From assembly GCA_021775255.1 (NCBI GenBank), contig JAJFIA010000018.1, positions 30,875 through 94,874 on the forward strand: a stretch of DNA of 64,000 nt, in the 5' to 3' direction. Positions within the stretch are counted from its first letter, which is position 1. Each line of letters starts with the position of its first letter. Below are positions 35,868 to 44,657 of this stretch, in pieces. The notes beneath the pieces were generated by a model that had not been told where the DNA came from, did not search any database, and saw only the letters and a list, made by a program, of their open reading frames with translations. Made by a program: the position numbers and the translations under genes. Source of the stretch: Roseovarius sp. GTDB lineage: Bacteria; Pseudomonadota; Alphaproteobacteria; Rhodobacterales; Rhodobacteraceae.

Positions 35868-36677
35868 TCAATCTTTGAGCGGAGCCTCATGGGTGCCAAG
35901 CGCCTCGGCCAGCCGGGTTGCGGCGGATCCGGGCCTCAGTGGCTTTGGCTGGCTGTCATCAGGCGACCAGCCGGTCAGGATAATCAGCTCAAACGTGGCG
36001 TTTATCCGCGCGCTGCCGCCAAATGCCTGTGTGTAAATCTCTCTGGCCCGTGTCATCAGGGCGCGCCGCGTCATCTTGCGCGGGCGGTGTGTCAGGGCGT
36101 TGGCCTCTCCCATGGCGCGCAGATCATGCATCAGGTGCAGGGGGGATTCGTAGCTGACCTTAAGCGCAAAGCTATCAGCCACCGGCAAGGCAAGCCCGGC
36201 GCGTTGCAGCAGGGCGCCAAGATCACGGATTTCCCCCATGGGGGCGATGCGCGGCGATAGCCCGCCCATGATTTCCGCCTCGGCCTCGGCCAACGACGCG
36301 CGCAGCTCATGCAGGGTTTCGCCGCCAAAGAAAACCGCGAGCAACAGCCCGTCCGGCCTGAGCGCCCGGCGTGCCTGTATCAACTGACCCACCGGATCAT
36401 TGGCCCAATGCAGCGCCATGGCATGCACGATCAGGTCAAACCCGGCCTCGGGCAGGTCAAGCACGTCATCATCCGCCCGGCATGTGGCCTGAGGGAAGGC
36501 ATTTTGCCAGAAATCGGGGAAACCGGTGATGATGGCCACATCCTTAAAGGATTTGTTAACCATTTCGAGCCGATCCTTGATCTCATCGGCGGCGGCCTCG
36601 TGCAAAAACAGCGCGGGCGCACGGCTGGCGCGTTTGCGGTTGCGGATCAGGGCCGCGGTATCGGTTAAACTATTCAT
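35868..36677 (-). CDS. Class I SAM-dependent methyltransferase (NDUFAF5-like)
   Basis: A 269-residue protein with a methyltransferase fold: LDLPEAGFDLIVHAMALHWANDP (about 72-94) and ALRPDGLLLAVFFGGETLHEL (about 104-124) resemble the C-terminal half of the BioC/NDUFAF5 group. The N-terminus (KRASRAPALFLHEAAADEIKDRL) also matches that group. Its substrate is unknown; the mitochondrial relative hydroxylates an arginine in complex I. It divides hemH from comF, divergent from the latter by 18 bases. Confidence 0.85.
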   Translation of the reverse strand: MNSLTDTAALIRNRKRASRAPALFLHEAAADEIKDRLEMVNKSFKDVAIITGFPDFWQNAFPQATCRADDDVLDLPEAGFDLIVHAMALHWANDPVGQLIQARRALRPDGLLLAVFFGGETLHELRASLAEAEAEIMGGLSPRIAPMGEIRDLGALLQRAGLALPVADSFALKVSYESPLHLMHDLRAMGEANALTHRPRKMTRRALMTRAREIYTQAFGGSARINATFELIILTGWSPDDSQPKPLRPGSAATRLAEALGTHEAPLKD

Positions 36678-36695
36678 GGCGGGGACAATAAAGCG

Positions 36696-37427
36696 ATGGC
36701 AAGCGGGTTACAAACGGCGTTGCACCTGATTTACCCGCCGCGCTGTACAATTTGCGGCGATCAGGTGGAAAGTGATTTTGGCCTTTGCGGCCCCTGCTGG
36801 CGCGATACCCCGTTCATTTCGGGGCTGGTTTGTGATGCCTGCGGCGTGCCCTTGCCCGGTGAGGAAGATGCGGCGCAGGTGGTGCATTGCGACGATTGCA
36901 TGCGAATCGCCCGGCCCTGGCAGCGCGGGCGGGCGGCGCTGTTGTACAAGGATAATGGCCGTCGCCTGGTGCTGGCGCTGAAGCGTGGCGACCGGCAGGA
37001 TGTGGTGCGGCCCGCCGCGTTGTGGATGGCCCGCGCGGCGAAACCCCTGCTTACGGATAACACGCTGATTGCGCCGGTGCCGCTGCATTGGGTGCGGATG
37101 CTCAGACGGCGGTTCAATCAGGCGGCCTTGCTGGCAAAGGCGGTGGCGGATGAGGCTGGATTGGCTTGTTGCCCTGATTTGTTGATCCGCCAGCGCCGGA
37201 CCAGATCGCTTGAGGGGCTTGGCTTTGATGCGCGTCATCAAACGCTGGATGGCGCTATCAAGGCCCATCCCAAGCGCCGCCACCGGATGGCGGGGCGGCA
37301 TGTGCTGATTGTGGATGATGTCATGACCTCGGGGGCGACATTTTCCGCCGCCGCACAGGCGTGTTTTGCATCAGGTGCCAAGGATGTGAGCATTCTGGCA
37401 CTGGCGCGCGTGGCAAAGGATGCTTAA
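36696..37427 (+). CDS. ComF family phosphoribosyltransferase-like protein
   Basis: A 243-residue protein with N-terminal paired cysteines CTICGD, CGPCW and CDACG, then CDDC (about 17-67), likely a zinc site, and a C-terminal phosphoribosyltransferase fold with the PRPP loop VLIVDDVMTSGATFS near 203-217. ComF is linked to competence for DNA uptake in some bacteria; role here unproven. Genes grxC, a nitrilase and a MarR regulator follow closely. Confidence 0.92.
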   Translation: MASGLQTALHLIYPPRCTICGDQVESDFGLCGPCWRDTPFISGLVCDACGVPLPGEEDAAQVVHCDDCMRIARPWQRGRAALLYKDNGRRLVLALKRGDRQDVVRPAALWMARAAKPLLTDNTLIAPVPLHWVRMLRRRFNQAALLAKAVADEAGLACCPDLLIRQRRTRSLEGLGFDARHQTLDGAIKAHPKRRHRMAGRHVLIVDDVMTSGATFSAAAQACFASGAKDVSILALARVAKDA

Positions 37428-37463
37428 GTTCCCCGCAGAATAAGTTTGTTGGGAACAACACAA

Positions 37464-37721
37464 ATGAAGCAAGTTGAGATTTACACATCGCCGCTTTGTG
37501 GCTTTTGCCATGCGGCCAAGCGCCTTCTGAAACAAAAGGGCGTGAATTTTTCCGAAGTGAATATACTTGCCAATCCCGGGCGCAAGCCCGAGATGATCCA
37601 GCGTGCGCATGGCAGGCACACGGTGCCGCAGATATTTGTGGGCGACAGGCATGTGGGCGGCTGTGATGAGCTTTATGCGCTGGAGCGGGCGGGGAAACTG
37701 GATTCTCTGCTGGCGGCATAA
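37464..37721 (+). CDS. grxC: Glutaredoxin 3
   Basis: An 85-residue thiol oxidoreductase using glutathione. The active site is CGFC near residues 11-14 (C-x-F-C, slightly unlike the usual CPYC), with TVPQIFVGDRHVGG near 53-66 forming the glutathione-binding cis-proline loop. Start MKQVEIYTSPLCGFC; an upstream in-frame start would add six residues. Four bases before the nitrilase gene. Confidence 0.93.
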   Translation: MKQVEIYTSPLCGFCHAAKRLLKQKGVNFSEVNILANPGRKPEMIQRAHGRHTVPQIFVGDRHVGGCDELYALERAGKLDSLLAA

Positions 37722-37724
37722 ACA

Positions 37725-38546
37725 GTGAAAACCGCGCTTGTTCAGCTTAATTCAGGCGATGACCCGGTTGAAAACCTGCCGGTGACAATGGCGTGGATTG
37801 CCAAGGCAGCGGGCGCGGGCGCGGGGTTTGTCCTGACCCCGGAGGTGACAAATTGCGTGTCTTCCAGCCGCGAAAGGCAGCGCGAGGTGCTGGTGCCTGA
37901 AGAACAGGATCAAACCCTCAAAGCCTTGCGGGCGCAGGCTGCTGATCAGGAAATCTGGCTGCTGATTGGCTCATTGGCGCTGAAAACCGATGACGCGGAC
38001 GGGCGCTTTGCCAATCGCTCGTTCCTGATTTCGCCCAAGGGCGGGATCACCGCGCGTTACGATAAAATCCATATGTTTGACGTGGCGGTTTCAGAAACGG
38101 AAACCTACCGTGAATCTGCGGGTTACCGGCCCGGAGACAGGGCCGTTTTGGCCAATGGCTCCTGTGCGCTGGGCCTGACGATCTGTTATGACGTCCGGTT
38201 TCCGCATCTTTACCGGCAGTTGGCGCAGGCCGGGGCGGAATGCCTGACGGTGCCGTCGGCCTTTTCCACGGTTACGGGGGCCGCGCATTGGGAAACATTG
38301 CTGCGGGCACGGGCGATTGAAAACGGCTGTTATGTGCTGGCCCCGGCGCAGACCGGCACGCACAGCGCTGCAAAGGGAAAGCCGCGCGAAACCTACGGGC
38401 ATTCCATGGCGATTGGCCCTTGGGGTGATGTTCTGGCAGATGCCGGAACCGCGCCCGGTGTGATATACGTTGATCTGGACCCCCATGAGGTGGCACAAGC
38501 ACGAAAGCGCATTCCGGCGCTGCGGCATGACAGGCAGTTTGAATGA
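37725..38546 (+). CDS. Carbon-nitrogen hydrolase (NIT family)
   Basis: A 273-residue nitrilase-superfamily amidase. The glutamate-lysine-cysteine triad is visible: LTPEVTN near 38-44, YDKIHMFDV near 104-112 and LTICYDVRFPHLY near 146-158. NIT enzymes of this group include the amidase that repairs deaminated glutathione; the neighbouring glutaredoxin gene fits that but does not prove it. GTG start at 37725, three bases after grxC. The 3' end overlaps the MarR gene by four bases. Confidence 0.9.
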   Translation: MKTALVQLNSGDDPVENLPVTMAWIAKAAGAGAGFVLTPEVTNCVSSSRERQREVLVPEEQDQTLKALRAQAADQEIWLLIGSLALKTDDADGRFANRSFLISPKGGITARYDKIHMFDVAVSETETYRESAGYRPGDRAVLANGSCALGLTICYDVRFPHLYRQLAQAGAECLTVPSAFSTVTGAAHWETLLRARAIENGCYVLAPAQTGTHSAAKGKPRETYGHSMAIGPWGDVLADAGTAPGVIYVDLDPHEVAQARKRIPALRHDRQFE

Positions 38547-38986
38547 GTGACAGCAGCAACTCTTTGGCGGTGATGCTTTTCAGCGAGATCATGACCAATG
38601 ATCAGATGATTCGAAACCGCCTGAGCCGGGTGTTGCCCAAGGGCATGGAGATCTCGCATTTTTCCGTACTCAATCATCTGGCGGGGCTTGGGGATGAGCG
38701 CAGCCCGGCGCAACTGGCGAAAAATTTCCATGTGACCCGCGCAGCGATGACCAACACGCTAAGCAAACTGGAATGGGCCGGTTATGTGCATATCCGCCCC
38801 GATTGGGATGATGCGCGGGGCAAGCGGGTGTCAATCAGCCCCGCAGGAAGCCGGGCGCGCGATGTGGCGCTGGCGGCGATTACGCCGATGATTTCCGAAA
38901 TGGTCAGTGATCTGGGCGAAGATAAGGTCAAGGCGGTTCTGCCGGTGCTGCGCGATCTGCGGGTGCGGCTGGAGCCGGATGGCTAA
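38543..38986 (+). CDS. MarR family transcriptional regulator
   Basis: A 147-residue winged-helix regulator. The DNA-recognition helix region is RSPAQLAKNFHVTRAAMTNTLSKLEWAGYVH (about 51-81, split by position), followed by the wing DDARGKRVSISPAG. It overlaps the nitrilase gene by four bases, so it may control the grxC-nitrilase run or respond to a related compound. Confidence 0.88.
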   Translation: MSDSSNSLAVMLFSEIMTNDQMIRNRLSRVLPKGMEISHFSVLNHLAGLGDERSPAQLAKNFHVTRAAMTNTLSKLEWAGYVHIRPDWDDARGKRVSISPAGSRARDVALAAITPMISEMVSDLGEDKVKAVLPVLRDLRVRLEPDG

Positions 38987-39049
38987 GACGTTAAGCAAGC
39001 TGCAACCCTTCGGCATTTTTTGCAAAACCTGTGCGTATTCAAAGGCTTC

Positions 39050-39793
39050 TTAAGGTTTTATGCTTGCCGTTACGTAGTTCACGCTCAGGTCTTTGGGTGA
39101 CAAAGACCACGACCACGCCACCGGATTGAACACAAAACCCTTGCGATCCACCGGATCAAGCCCGGCCTCCTGCAGCAGTTTATAAAGCTCATCAGGGGTG
39201 ATGAATTTGCGCCATTCATGGGTGCCTTTGGGCAGCCAGCGCATGATATATTCCGCGCCGATGATGGCGGCGGCAAAGCTTTTGGCGCTGCGGTTGAGGG
39301 TCGAGCAAACCTGCAATCCGCCGGGCTTCAAAAGCTGCGCGCAGGTGGTCAGAAAATCCTGCGGATCAGCAACATGCTCAACCACTTCCATGTTGAGCAC
39401 CACGTCAAACTGCTCCCCTGCGGCGGCAAGCGCCTCGGCGCTGGTATGGCGGTAATCAATCTTCAGGCCGGACAGATCGGCATGAACCTCAGCCACCGGA
39501 ATATTGCCCGCGGCGGCATCGGCCCCCACCACATCGGCCCCAAGCCGCGCCATCGGCTCGCTCAGAAGGCCACCACCACAGCCGATATCAAGCAGACGCA
39601 GGCCCTTGAAGGGCAAAACCTTGCCCAGATCACGCTCATATTCGGCGGCGATCTGCGCGGTGATATAATCCAGACGACACGGGTTAAGCATGTGCAGCGG
39701 CTTGAATTTGCCGTTGGGATCCCACCATTCGGCGGCCATTGCCTCAAACTTGGCAACCTCGGCGGGATCAATAGTTGTCCGGGCGGCTTGCAT
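39050..39793 (-). CDS. ubiG: Ubiquinone biosynthesis O-methyltransferase UbiG
   Basis: Carries out both O-methylations in ubiquinone synthesis. The 247-residue protein has the family N-terminus [19 protein letters not shown] (about 10-28), [14 protein letters not shown] site [19 protein letters not shown] near 64-82 and [10 protein letters not shown] near 130. Start 39793 has GGAG six bases upstream; the frame stays open far upstream but only as the antisense of pip. Divergent from pip with 48 bases between. Confidence 0.96.
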   Translation of the reverse strand: MQAARTTIDPAEVAKFEAMAAEWWDPNGKFKPLHMLNPCRLDYITAQIAAEYERDLGKVLPFKGLRLLDIGCGGGLLSEPMARLGADVVGADAAAGNIPVAEVHADLSGLKIDYRHTSAEALAAAGEQFDVVLNMEVVEHVADPQDFLTTCAQLLKPGGLQVCSTLNRSAKSFAAAIIGAEYIMRWLPKGTHEWRKFITPDELYKLLQEAGLDPVDRKGFVFNPVAWSWSLSPKDLSVNYVTASIKP

Positions 39794-39841
39794 TTTGCTC
39801 TCCATATGCTCAACTGGTGTTGCCCAGTATATAGGATGATC

Positions 39842-40807
39842 ATGGATAAATACGCAGGCCAAAAGAGCGCAGTCCAGTATCTTTTTCCCCCGGTCGAGCC
39901 GTTTGCCCGGCAGATGATTGATGTGGGGGACGGGCATCAGGTGTATATGGAGCAATCCGGCAACCCCAAGGGCAGGGCCGTGATCGTGCTGCACGGCGGC
40001 CCCGGTGGCGGCTGTAGCCCGGCGATGCGGCGGTATTTTGATCCTGAGCTCTATCACATCATCCTGTTTGACCAGCGCGGTTGTGGCCGCTCGACGCCAA
40101 ATGCCAGCATTGAGGCCAATACCACCTGGCATCTGGTGGCGGATATTGAGCGCATCCGGGAGCTGCTGGGAATTGAGCAATGGATCATCTTCGGCGGAAG
40201 CTGGGGGGCGACATTGGCATTGATTTATGCCCAGACGCATCCCGATAGGGTGCTGCATCTGGTGCTGCGCGGCGTGTTCACCATGACACAGGCCGAATTG
40301 AAATGGTTCTATGGCGGTGGTGCCGGGCAATTCTGGCCCGAAACATGGGCGCGTTTTCAAGAGCTTATCCCGGTGGATGAGCGGGGTGATATGATTGCCG
40401 CCTATAACAAGCGGCTGTTTTCCGGCAATAAGCCAGAAGAAACAACCCACGCCAAAGCCTGGTCCACATGGGAAAACGCCTTGGCCTCGGTGCGCTCAAC
40501 CGGCAGGGGCGGCGACAGCCCGGCCGAATATGCCCGCGCCTTTGCCCGGCTGGAAAACCATTATTTCAGGAATGGCGGATTTCTGGACCATGACGGCCAA
40601 ATCCTTGATCAAATGGGGAAAATCAAACATATCCCCGGCACGATCGTGCAGGGGCGCTATGACATGATCTGTCCGCCCGCCACCGCCTATCATCTGGCCG
40701 AGGCCTGGGGCAATGCCGATCTGCGGATGATCCCGGTCGCCGGGCACGCCCTGTCCGAGCCGGGGATCAGTGCCGAGCTGGTGCGGATTATGGGTGGGTT
40801 GGTGTGA
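39842..40807 (+). CDS. pip: Proline iminopeptidase
   Basis: Removes N-terminal proline from peptides. The 321-residue alpha/beta hydrolase has HGGPGGG near 43-49, DQRGCGRS near 73-80 and the nucleophile motif [10 protein letters not shown] near 115-124; the aspartate is in GRYDMICPP near 277 and the histidine in [10 protein letters not shown] near 302. Start 39842 (MDKYAGQK) follows AGGA at five bases; MIMDK two codons earlier is possible. The next 240 bases are AT-rich and belong to the NYN island. Confidence 0.95.
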   Translation: MDKYAGQKSAVQYLFPPVEPFARQMIDVGDGHQVYMEQSGNPKGRAVIVLHGGPGGGCSPAMRRYFDPELYHIILFDQRGCGRSTPNASIEANTTWHLVADIERIRELLGIEQWIIFGGSWGATLALIYAQTHPDRVLHLVLRGVFTMTQAELKWFYGGGAGQFWPETWARFQELIPVDERGDMIAAYNKRLFSGNKPEETTHAKAWSTWENALASVRSTGRGGDSPAEYARAFARLENHYFRNGGFLDHDGQILDQMGKIKHIPGTIVQGRYDMICPPATAYHLAEAWGNADLRMIPVAGHALSEPGISAELVRIMGGLV

Positions 40808-40928
40808 TTTATCCTTATCGCATGATAAACTGTTAAACATTTTCTTGTATTTTTATCAGTACTATATACTAGATATAGAAATTATTTTAAAAACCTTGAC
40901 TCAGGGGAAATAGTCGAGTCCTTCAATC

Positions 40929-40957
40929 TTGTATGATTCGTTTTCATATGTTATATA
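40929..40957 (+). promoter_or_regulatory. Candidate promoter for NYN gene and leader
   Basis: TTGTAT at 40929-40934 and TATATA at 40952-40957 with exact 17-base spacing, in AT-rich DNA about 90 bases upstream of the NYN start. Transcription would begin near 40964, so that the structured leader is included. Match to sigma-70 is moderate. Confidence 0.35.
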
Positions 40958-40970
40958 TTACCCATACCGG

Positions 40971-41040
40971 CTAGTGGGTGACTGCTAGTTCGAGGGCCGT
41001 TAGTGGGGAGACCTGCGGCGGCCCTCGCTGTTTGGAGGGA
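40971..41040 (+). promoter_or_regulatory. Structured leader upstream of NYN-domain gene
   Basis: Contains a short inner stem (CTAG at 40971-40974 and again at 40985-40988) and then a perfect nine-base-pair stem CGAGGGCCG (40991-40999) with CGGCCCTCG (41019-41027), loop of 19 bases containing GTGGGGAGACC. It ends in GGAGGGAG just before the TTG start. GC-rich in the midst of AT-rich DNA, so it looks selected. I recognise no Rfam family. Confidence 0.5.
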
Positions 41041-41048
41041 GTGTTAGT

Positions 41049-41672
41049 TTGAAAGTTGGCGTTTATGTCGATGGATTCAACCTATATTATCGTGCTTTGC
41101 GCGGAACAGATTTTAAATGGCTCGACGTTTCAAAGTTGAGCGCGGAAATTCTTGATCAAGATGACAGTATTGAATTCGTTAGATACTTTACTGCGGCGGT
41201 AAGCCCAAGAGCGGGCGATTCAGGCGCGCCTGAACGACAAGAAGCTTATTTGCGCGCCTTGAGGACTATTCCAAATTTAACTATCCACAATGGGCGTTTT
41301 TTGCCAAAAACAAAACATCGCCCCTTAGTTGAAGACCCTACCAAGTTTGTAGAAATTCATGATACGGAAGAGAAAGGGTCAGATGTAAATCTGGCCTCCC
41401 ACCTGCTCAATGATGCGTTTAGAGATCGTTTTGATGCCGCTTTGGTTATCTCACAAGATACTGATCTATGTGAGCCATTGAGGATGGTAAAACATGATTT
41501 AAAGAAAGTCGTTGGAATTGTTTGGATGGAAAACAACAACCCGGGTAAACGACATAAGAAAGTATCGGATTTTATACGGCATGCGAATGTATCGATTTTG
41601 CGCCGCTCGCAATTTTCTGATCCTGTTATTGGCAAAGGTGGTATGAAAATAAAAAAACCTGTTACGTGGTAG
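41049..41672 (+). CDS. NYN-domain (PIN-like) protein
   Basis: A 207-residue protein with an NYN nuclease-type domain: KVGVYVDGFNLYYRAL near 2-17 with the first aspartate, EEKGSDVNLASHLLNDA near 106-122 with the next acidic pair, ALVISQDTDLCEPLRMV near 129-145 with the last aspartates. NYN proteins are predicted RNA nucleases; target unknown. TTG start at 41049 after a strong GGAGGGAG; no ATG is better placed. Codon use is AT-richer than both neighbours, which suggests transfer. Not obviously paired with an antitoxin. Confidence 0.87.
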   Translation: MKVGVYVDGFNLYYRALRGTDFKWLDVSKLSAEILDQDDSIEFVRYFTAAVSPRAGDSGAPERQEAYLRALRTIPNLTIHNGRFLPKTKHRPLVEDPTKFVEIHDTEEKGSDVNLASHLLNDAFRDRFDAALVISQDTDLCEPLRMVKHDLKKVVGIVWMENNNPGKRHKKVSDFIRHANVSILRRSQFSDPVIGKGGMKIKKPVTW

Positions 41673-41679
41673 CTCTTGC

Positions 41680-41782
41680 AGACTCGCCCAAGCGCGCGTA
41701 TATGCATCATAACAGCGGCGCTTTCGGGTCCACACCGAAGGCTCCACCGGAAATTTTGACGGGCCGCGCGCCCGTTTTTTTG
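41680..41782 (+). ncRNA. rimP leader (putative attenuator)
   Basis: Sequence before rimP with a hairpin TTCGG-GTCCACA-CCGAA type (about 41723-41739), GGCTCCACCGG, and a terminator stem ACGGGC (41759-41764) with GCCCGT (41770-41775) and a run of seven T residues to 41781. This architecture matches what is known of the alphaproteobacterial rimP leader (Rfam rimP), a proposed attenuator of the rimP-nusA-infB operon. Identification is by memory of the family, not by search. Confidence 0.65.
41759..41781 (+). terminator. Rho-independent terminator/attenuator ahead of rimP
   Basis: Six-base-pair GC-rich stem ACGGGC/GCCCGT with loop CGCGC and T7, 17 bases before the rimP start. Transcripts from upstream would end here unless the stem is prevented from forming. 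Confidence 0.8.
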
Positions 41783-41798
41783 TGCCTGACAGGAACCG

Positions 41799-42374
41799 AT
41801 GACCAACGACCTGATTGCCAAAGCTGCGATTGACCGCCGGATGGCCGGGATCATCGCCCCTGTCATCGAAGACATGGGGTTTGAGCTGGTGCGGGTGCGG
41901 CTGATGAGCGGTAAGCATGAGACATTGCAGATCATGGCCGAGCGCCCCGAGGGCGGGATTGATGTGGATGAATGCGCGCAAATCTCGAACGCGATCAGCG
42001 CGATTCTGGATGTGGAAGACCCGATTGCCGAGGCGTACGCGCTTGAGGTATCAAGCCCCGGCATTGACCGGCCACTGACCCGGCTGAAGGATTTCGAGAC
42101 GTTTGAAGGCTATGAGGCCAAGCTGGAAACCGCCGATCTGATTGACGGGCGCAAGCGCTTCAAGGGGGTGCTTGCCGGGGTTGAGGGGCAAGATGTGCTG
42201 ATCAACATCGAAGAGGGCACGATTGGTTTGAATTTCGACTGGCTGGTTGAGGCCAAGCTGGTGCTGACGGACGAGTTGATCAAAGACATGCTGAAGGCGC
42301 GCAAGGATGCGGGCGAGTTTGACGAAGACAAATACGATACAATAGAGACAGAAACCGGTTCTGAGGAGGACTGA
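41799..42374 (+). CDS. rimP: Ribosome maturation factor RimP
   Basis: Needed for late assembly of the small ribosomal subunit. The 191-residue protein has the N-terminal domain with [10 protein letters not shown] near 27-36 and [18 protein letters not shown] near 53-70, then [15 protein letters not shown] near 80-94, and a C-terminal SH3-like domain ending in an acidic tail. Starts four bases before nusA and is the first gene of rimP-nusA-ylxR-infB. Confidence 0.96.
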   Translation: MTNDLIAKAAIDRRMAGIIAPVIEDMGFELVRVRLMSGKHETLQIMAERPEGGIDVDECAQISNAISAILDVEDPIAEAYALEVSSPGIDRPLTRLKDFETFEGYEAKLETADLIDGRKRFKGVLAGVEGQDVLINIEEGTIGLNFDWLVEAKLVLTDELIKDMLKARKDAGEFDEDKYDTIETETGSEED

Positions 42375-42378
42375 GACC

Positions 42379-44004
42379 ATGGCAATTACATCCGCCAACC
42401 AGCTTGAGCTGCTGCAAACCGCCGAGGCTGTGGCCCGCGAAAAGATGATCGACCCGGCGTTGGTGATCGAGGCGATGGAAGAAAGCCTCGCCCGCGCTGC
42501 GAAATCGCGCTACGGGGCCGAGATGGATATTCGTGTATCCATTGACCGCAAGACCGGCAGGGCCACGTTCACCCGGGTGCGTACCGTGGTTGAGGATGAT
42601 GAGCTTGAGAATTATCAGGCGGAATTCACCATGGAACAGGCCAAACAATATATGGATGATCCATCGGTGGGCGATACCTTTGTGGAAGAGGTGCCGCCGG
42701 TTGAAATGGGCCGTATCGCCGCGCAATCGGCCAAGCAGGTGATCCTGCAGCGGGTGCGCGAAGCCGAACGTGACCGTCAGTTTGAAGAGTTCAAGGATCG
42801 CGCCGGCACCATCATCAACGGTCAGGTCAAGCGCGAGGAATACGGCAATGTCATCGTTGATGTGGGCCGGGGCGAGGCGATTTTGCGCCGCAACGAGAAA
42901 ATTGGCCGCGAAAGCTATCGCCCCAACGATCGTATTCGCTGCTATATCAAGGAAGTGCGCCGTGAGGCCCGCGGCCCGCAGATTTTCCTCAGCCGGACCG
43001 CGCCGGAATTCATGTCCGAGCTGTTCAAGATGGAAGTGCCCGAGATTTACGATGGCATCATCGAGATCAAGGCCGTGGCGCGTGATCCCGGCAGCCGGGC
43101 GAAGATTGCGGTAATCTCTTACGATAGCTCGATTGATCCGGTGGGGGCCTGCGTTGGGATGCGCGGCAGCCGGGTGCAGGCTGTGGTGAATGAATTGCAG
43201 GGCGAAAAGATTGATATCATCCCCTGGAACGAGGATCAGCCGACATTCCTGGTAAACGCTTTGCAACCGGCAGAGGTTTCCAAGGTGGTTCTGGATGAAG
43301 AGGCCGAGCGCATCGAGGTGGTTGTGCCCGAAGAACAGCTCAGCCTTGCGATTGGGCGGCGGGGGCAGAATGTGCGCCTTGCGAGCCAGTTGACCGGGCT
43401 TGATATTGACATCATGACCGAGGCCGAGGATTCCGTGCGGCGCCAGAAGCAATTCGAAGAATGCACCAAGCTTTTCATGGAAGCGCTTGATCTGGATGAG
43501 TTTTTTGCGCAGCTTCTGGTGTCGGAAGGCTTTACCAATCTTGAAGAAGTGGCCTATGTTGAGCTTGATGAGCTGCTGGTTATCGACGGTGTTGACGAAG
43601 ATACCGCCGGTGAATTGCAGGCGCGTGCGCGGGATGTTCTGGAGGCGCGGGCCAAGGAAGCGCTGGATAAGGCGCGCGAACTGGGTGTTGAAGACAGCCT
43701 TGTTGCCTTTGAGGGCCTGACACCGCCGATGATTTTGGCGCTGGCCGAAGATGGGGTGAAATCGCTGGATGATTTCGCCACCTGCGCCGATTGGGAGCTG
43801 GCCGGCGGCTGGACCACCGTTGACGGTGAGCGCGTCAAGGATGACGGCATATTGGAGCCATATGATGTCTCGCTTGAGGAAGCGCAGAACATGGTCATGA
43901 CCGCGCGGATTGCGCTGGGCTGGGTTGATCCGGCGGATTTGGAGACGGATGAGGAAGAGCCCGCAGAAGACGATGACGCCACTGAGCAGGAGGCTGAGGC
44001 CTGA
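42379..44004 (+). CDS. nusA: Transcription termination/antitermination protein NusA
   Basis: RNA polymerase-associated factor affecting pausing and termination. The 541-residue protein has the N-terminal polymerase-binding domain (about 1-130), an S1 domain (about 135-200) with INGQVKREEYGNVIVDVG, and two KH domains (about 205-350) with DPVGACVGMRGSRV and LAIGRRGQNVRLASQLTG. Two C-terminal acidic repeats (about 360-500) follow, as in most proteobacteria. A GAGG site precedes the ATG. Confidence 0.97.
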   Translation: MAITSANQLELLQTAEAVAREKMIDPALVIEAMEESLARAAKSRYGAEMDIRVSIDRKTGRATFTRVRTVVEDDELENYQAEFTMEQAKQYMDDPSVGDTFVEEVPPVEMGRIAAQSAKQVILQRVREAERDRQFEEFKDRAGTIINGQVKREEYGNVIVDVGRGEAILRRNEKIGRESYRPNDRIRCYIKEVRREARGPQIFLSRTAPEFMSELFKMEVPEIYDGIIEIKAVARDPGSRAKIAVISYDSSIDPVGACVGMRGSRVQAVVNELQGEKIDIIPWNEDQPTFLVNALQPAEVSKVVLDEEAERIEVVVPEEQLSLAIGRRGQNVRLASQLTGLDIDIMTEAEDSVRRQKQFEECTKLFMEALDLDEFFAQLLVSEGFTNLEEVAYVELDELLVIDGVDEDTAGELQARARDVLEARAKEALDKARELGVEDSLVAFEGLTPPMILALAEDGVKSLDDFATCADWELAGGWTTVDGERVKDDGILEPYDVSLEEAQNMVMTARIALGWVDPADLETDEEEPAEDDDATEQEAEA

Positions 44005-44017
44005 TTTTTCAGGCCTC
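43996..44017 (+). other. Perfect hairpin across the nusA stop codon
   Basis: Nine-base-pair stem GAGGCCTGA (43996-44004) and TCAGGCCTC (44009-44017) with a TTTT loop; the nusA TGA is the end of the left arm. No T tract follows, so it is not a standard terminator and may instead affect mRNA stability or the ratio of nusA to the genes after it. Confidence 0.6.
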
Positions 44018-44028
44018 GGAGCTTGAAC

Positions 44029-44652
44029 ATGGGGCGCGGCGGGCAACCCAAAGACCGAAGTCAGGGTCCGGAGCGCAAATGCATTGCCACAGGCGAGGTG
44101 CATCCGAAACATCGGTTGATCCGCTTTGTGGTGGGCCCGGATGGGCAGATCGTGCCGGATCTGGCAGAAAAATTGCCGGGCCGGGGAATTTGGGTTTTGG
44201 CCGATAAGGCCGCCTTGCAAAAGGCCGCAGCGAAGGGCCTGTTTGCCCGCGCGGCAAAGCAGCCGGTGAAGGTGCCTGAGGGGCTGGTGAGCATGGTCGA
44301 GACGCTATTGGCGCAGCGGGTTGTCACCCTTCTGAGCCTTGCCCGCAAGGGCGGCGGCGCGGTTGCCGGCTATGAGAAAGTGAAAAGTGCCCTGGGCCGG
44401 GATGAGGCGGATGTGCTAATTCAGGCCTGCGATGGCTCGGAACGGGGCAAATCGAAGCTAAGTACGCCATATGGCGGATTTTTTATAGGTTGGCTGACAG
44501 CATCCGAGCTGGGCCAGGCTTTTGGGCGACAAACAACCATTCATGCGGCACTGGGTGCTGGCGGTTTGTCGCAACGTGTTGTAGAGGAAGCGGCAAGGCT
44601 GAAAGGCCTGCGCGACTCGAGCGGCGGGAAATCCCGCCCGGAAGGAAAGTAG
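44029..44652 (+). CDS. YlxR/L7Ae-type RNA-binding protein
   Basis: A 207-residue fusion typical of alphaproteobacteria. The N-terminal YlxR domain (about 10-85) has [21 protein letters not shown] and GRGIWV; the C-terminal part (about 95-195) resembles an L7Ae-type fold ([26 protein letters not shown]). GGAG seven bases before ATG 44029 sets the start. Sits between nusA and infB, which is its fixed place. Confidence 0.9.
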   Translation: MGRGGQPKDRSQGPERKCIATGEVHPKHRLIRFVVGPDGQIVPDLAEKLPGRGIWVLADKAALQKAAAKGLFARAAKQPVKVPEGLVSMVETLLAQRVVTLLSLARKGGGAVAGYEKVKSALGRDEADVLIQACDGSERGKSKLSTPYGGFFIGWLTASELGQAFGRQTTIHAALGAGGLSQRVVEEAARLKGLRDSSGGKSRPEGK

Positions 44653-44657
44653 ACCAG

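Noticed and set aside
39218..39841. Upstream extension of pip
   Set aside because: Antisense to ubiG; pip family proteins begin at about 39842.
39794..40450. Upstream extension of ubiG on minus strand
   Set aside because: Antisense to pip; UbiG start is clear at 39793.
40971..41040. tRNA gene near the NYN leader
   Set aside because: GTTCGAG resembles a T-loop but there is no acceptor, anticodon or D arm.
42280..44220. Very long minus-strand open frame of 646 codons
   Set aside because: It is antisense to nusA and the start of ylxR, both unmistakable; the frame results from codon bias.
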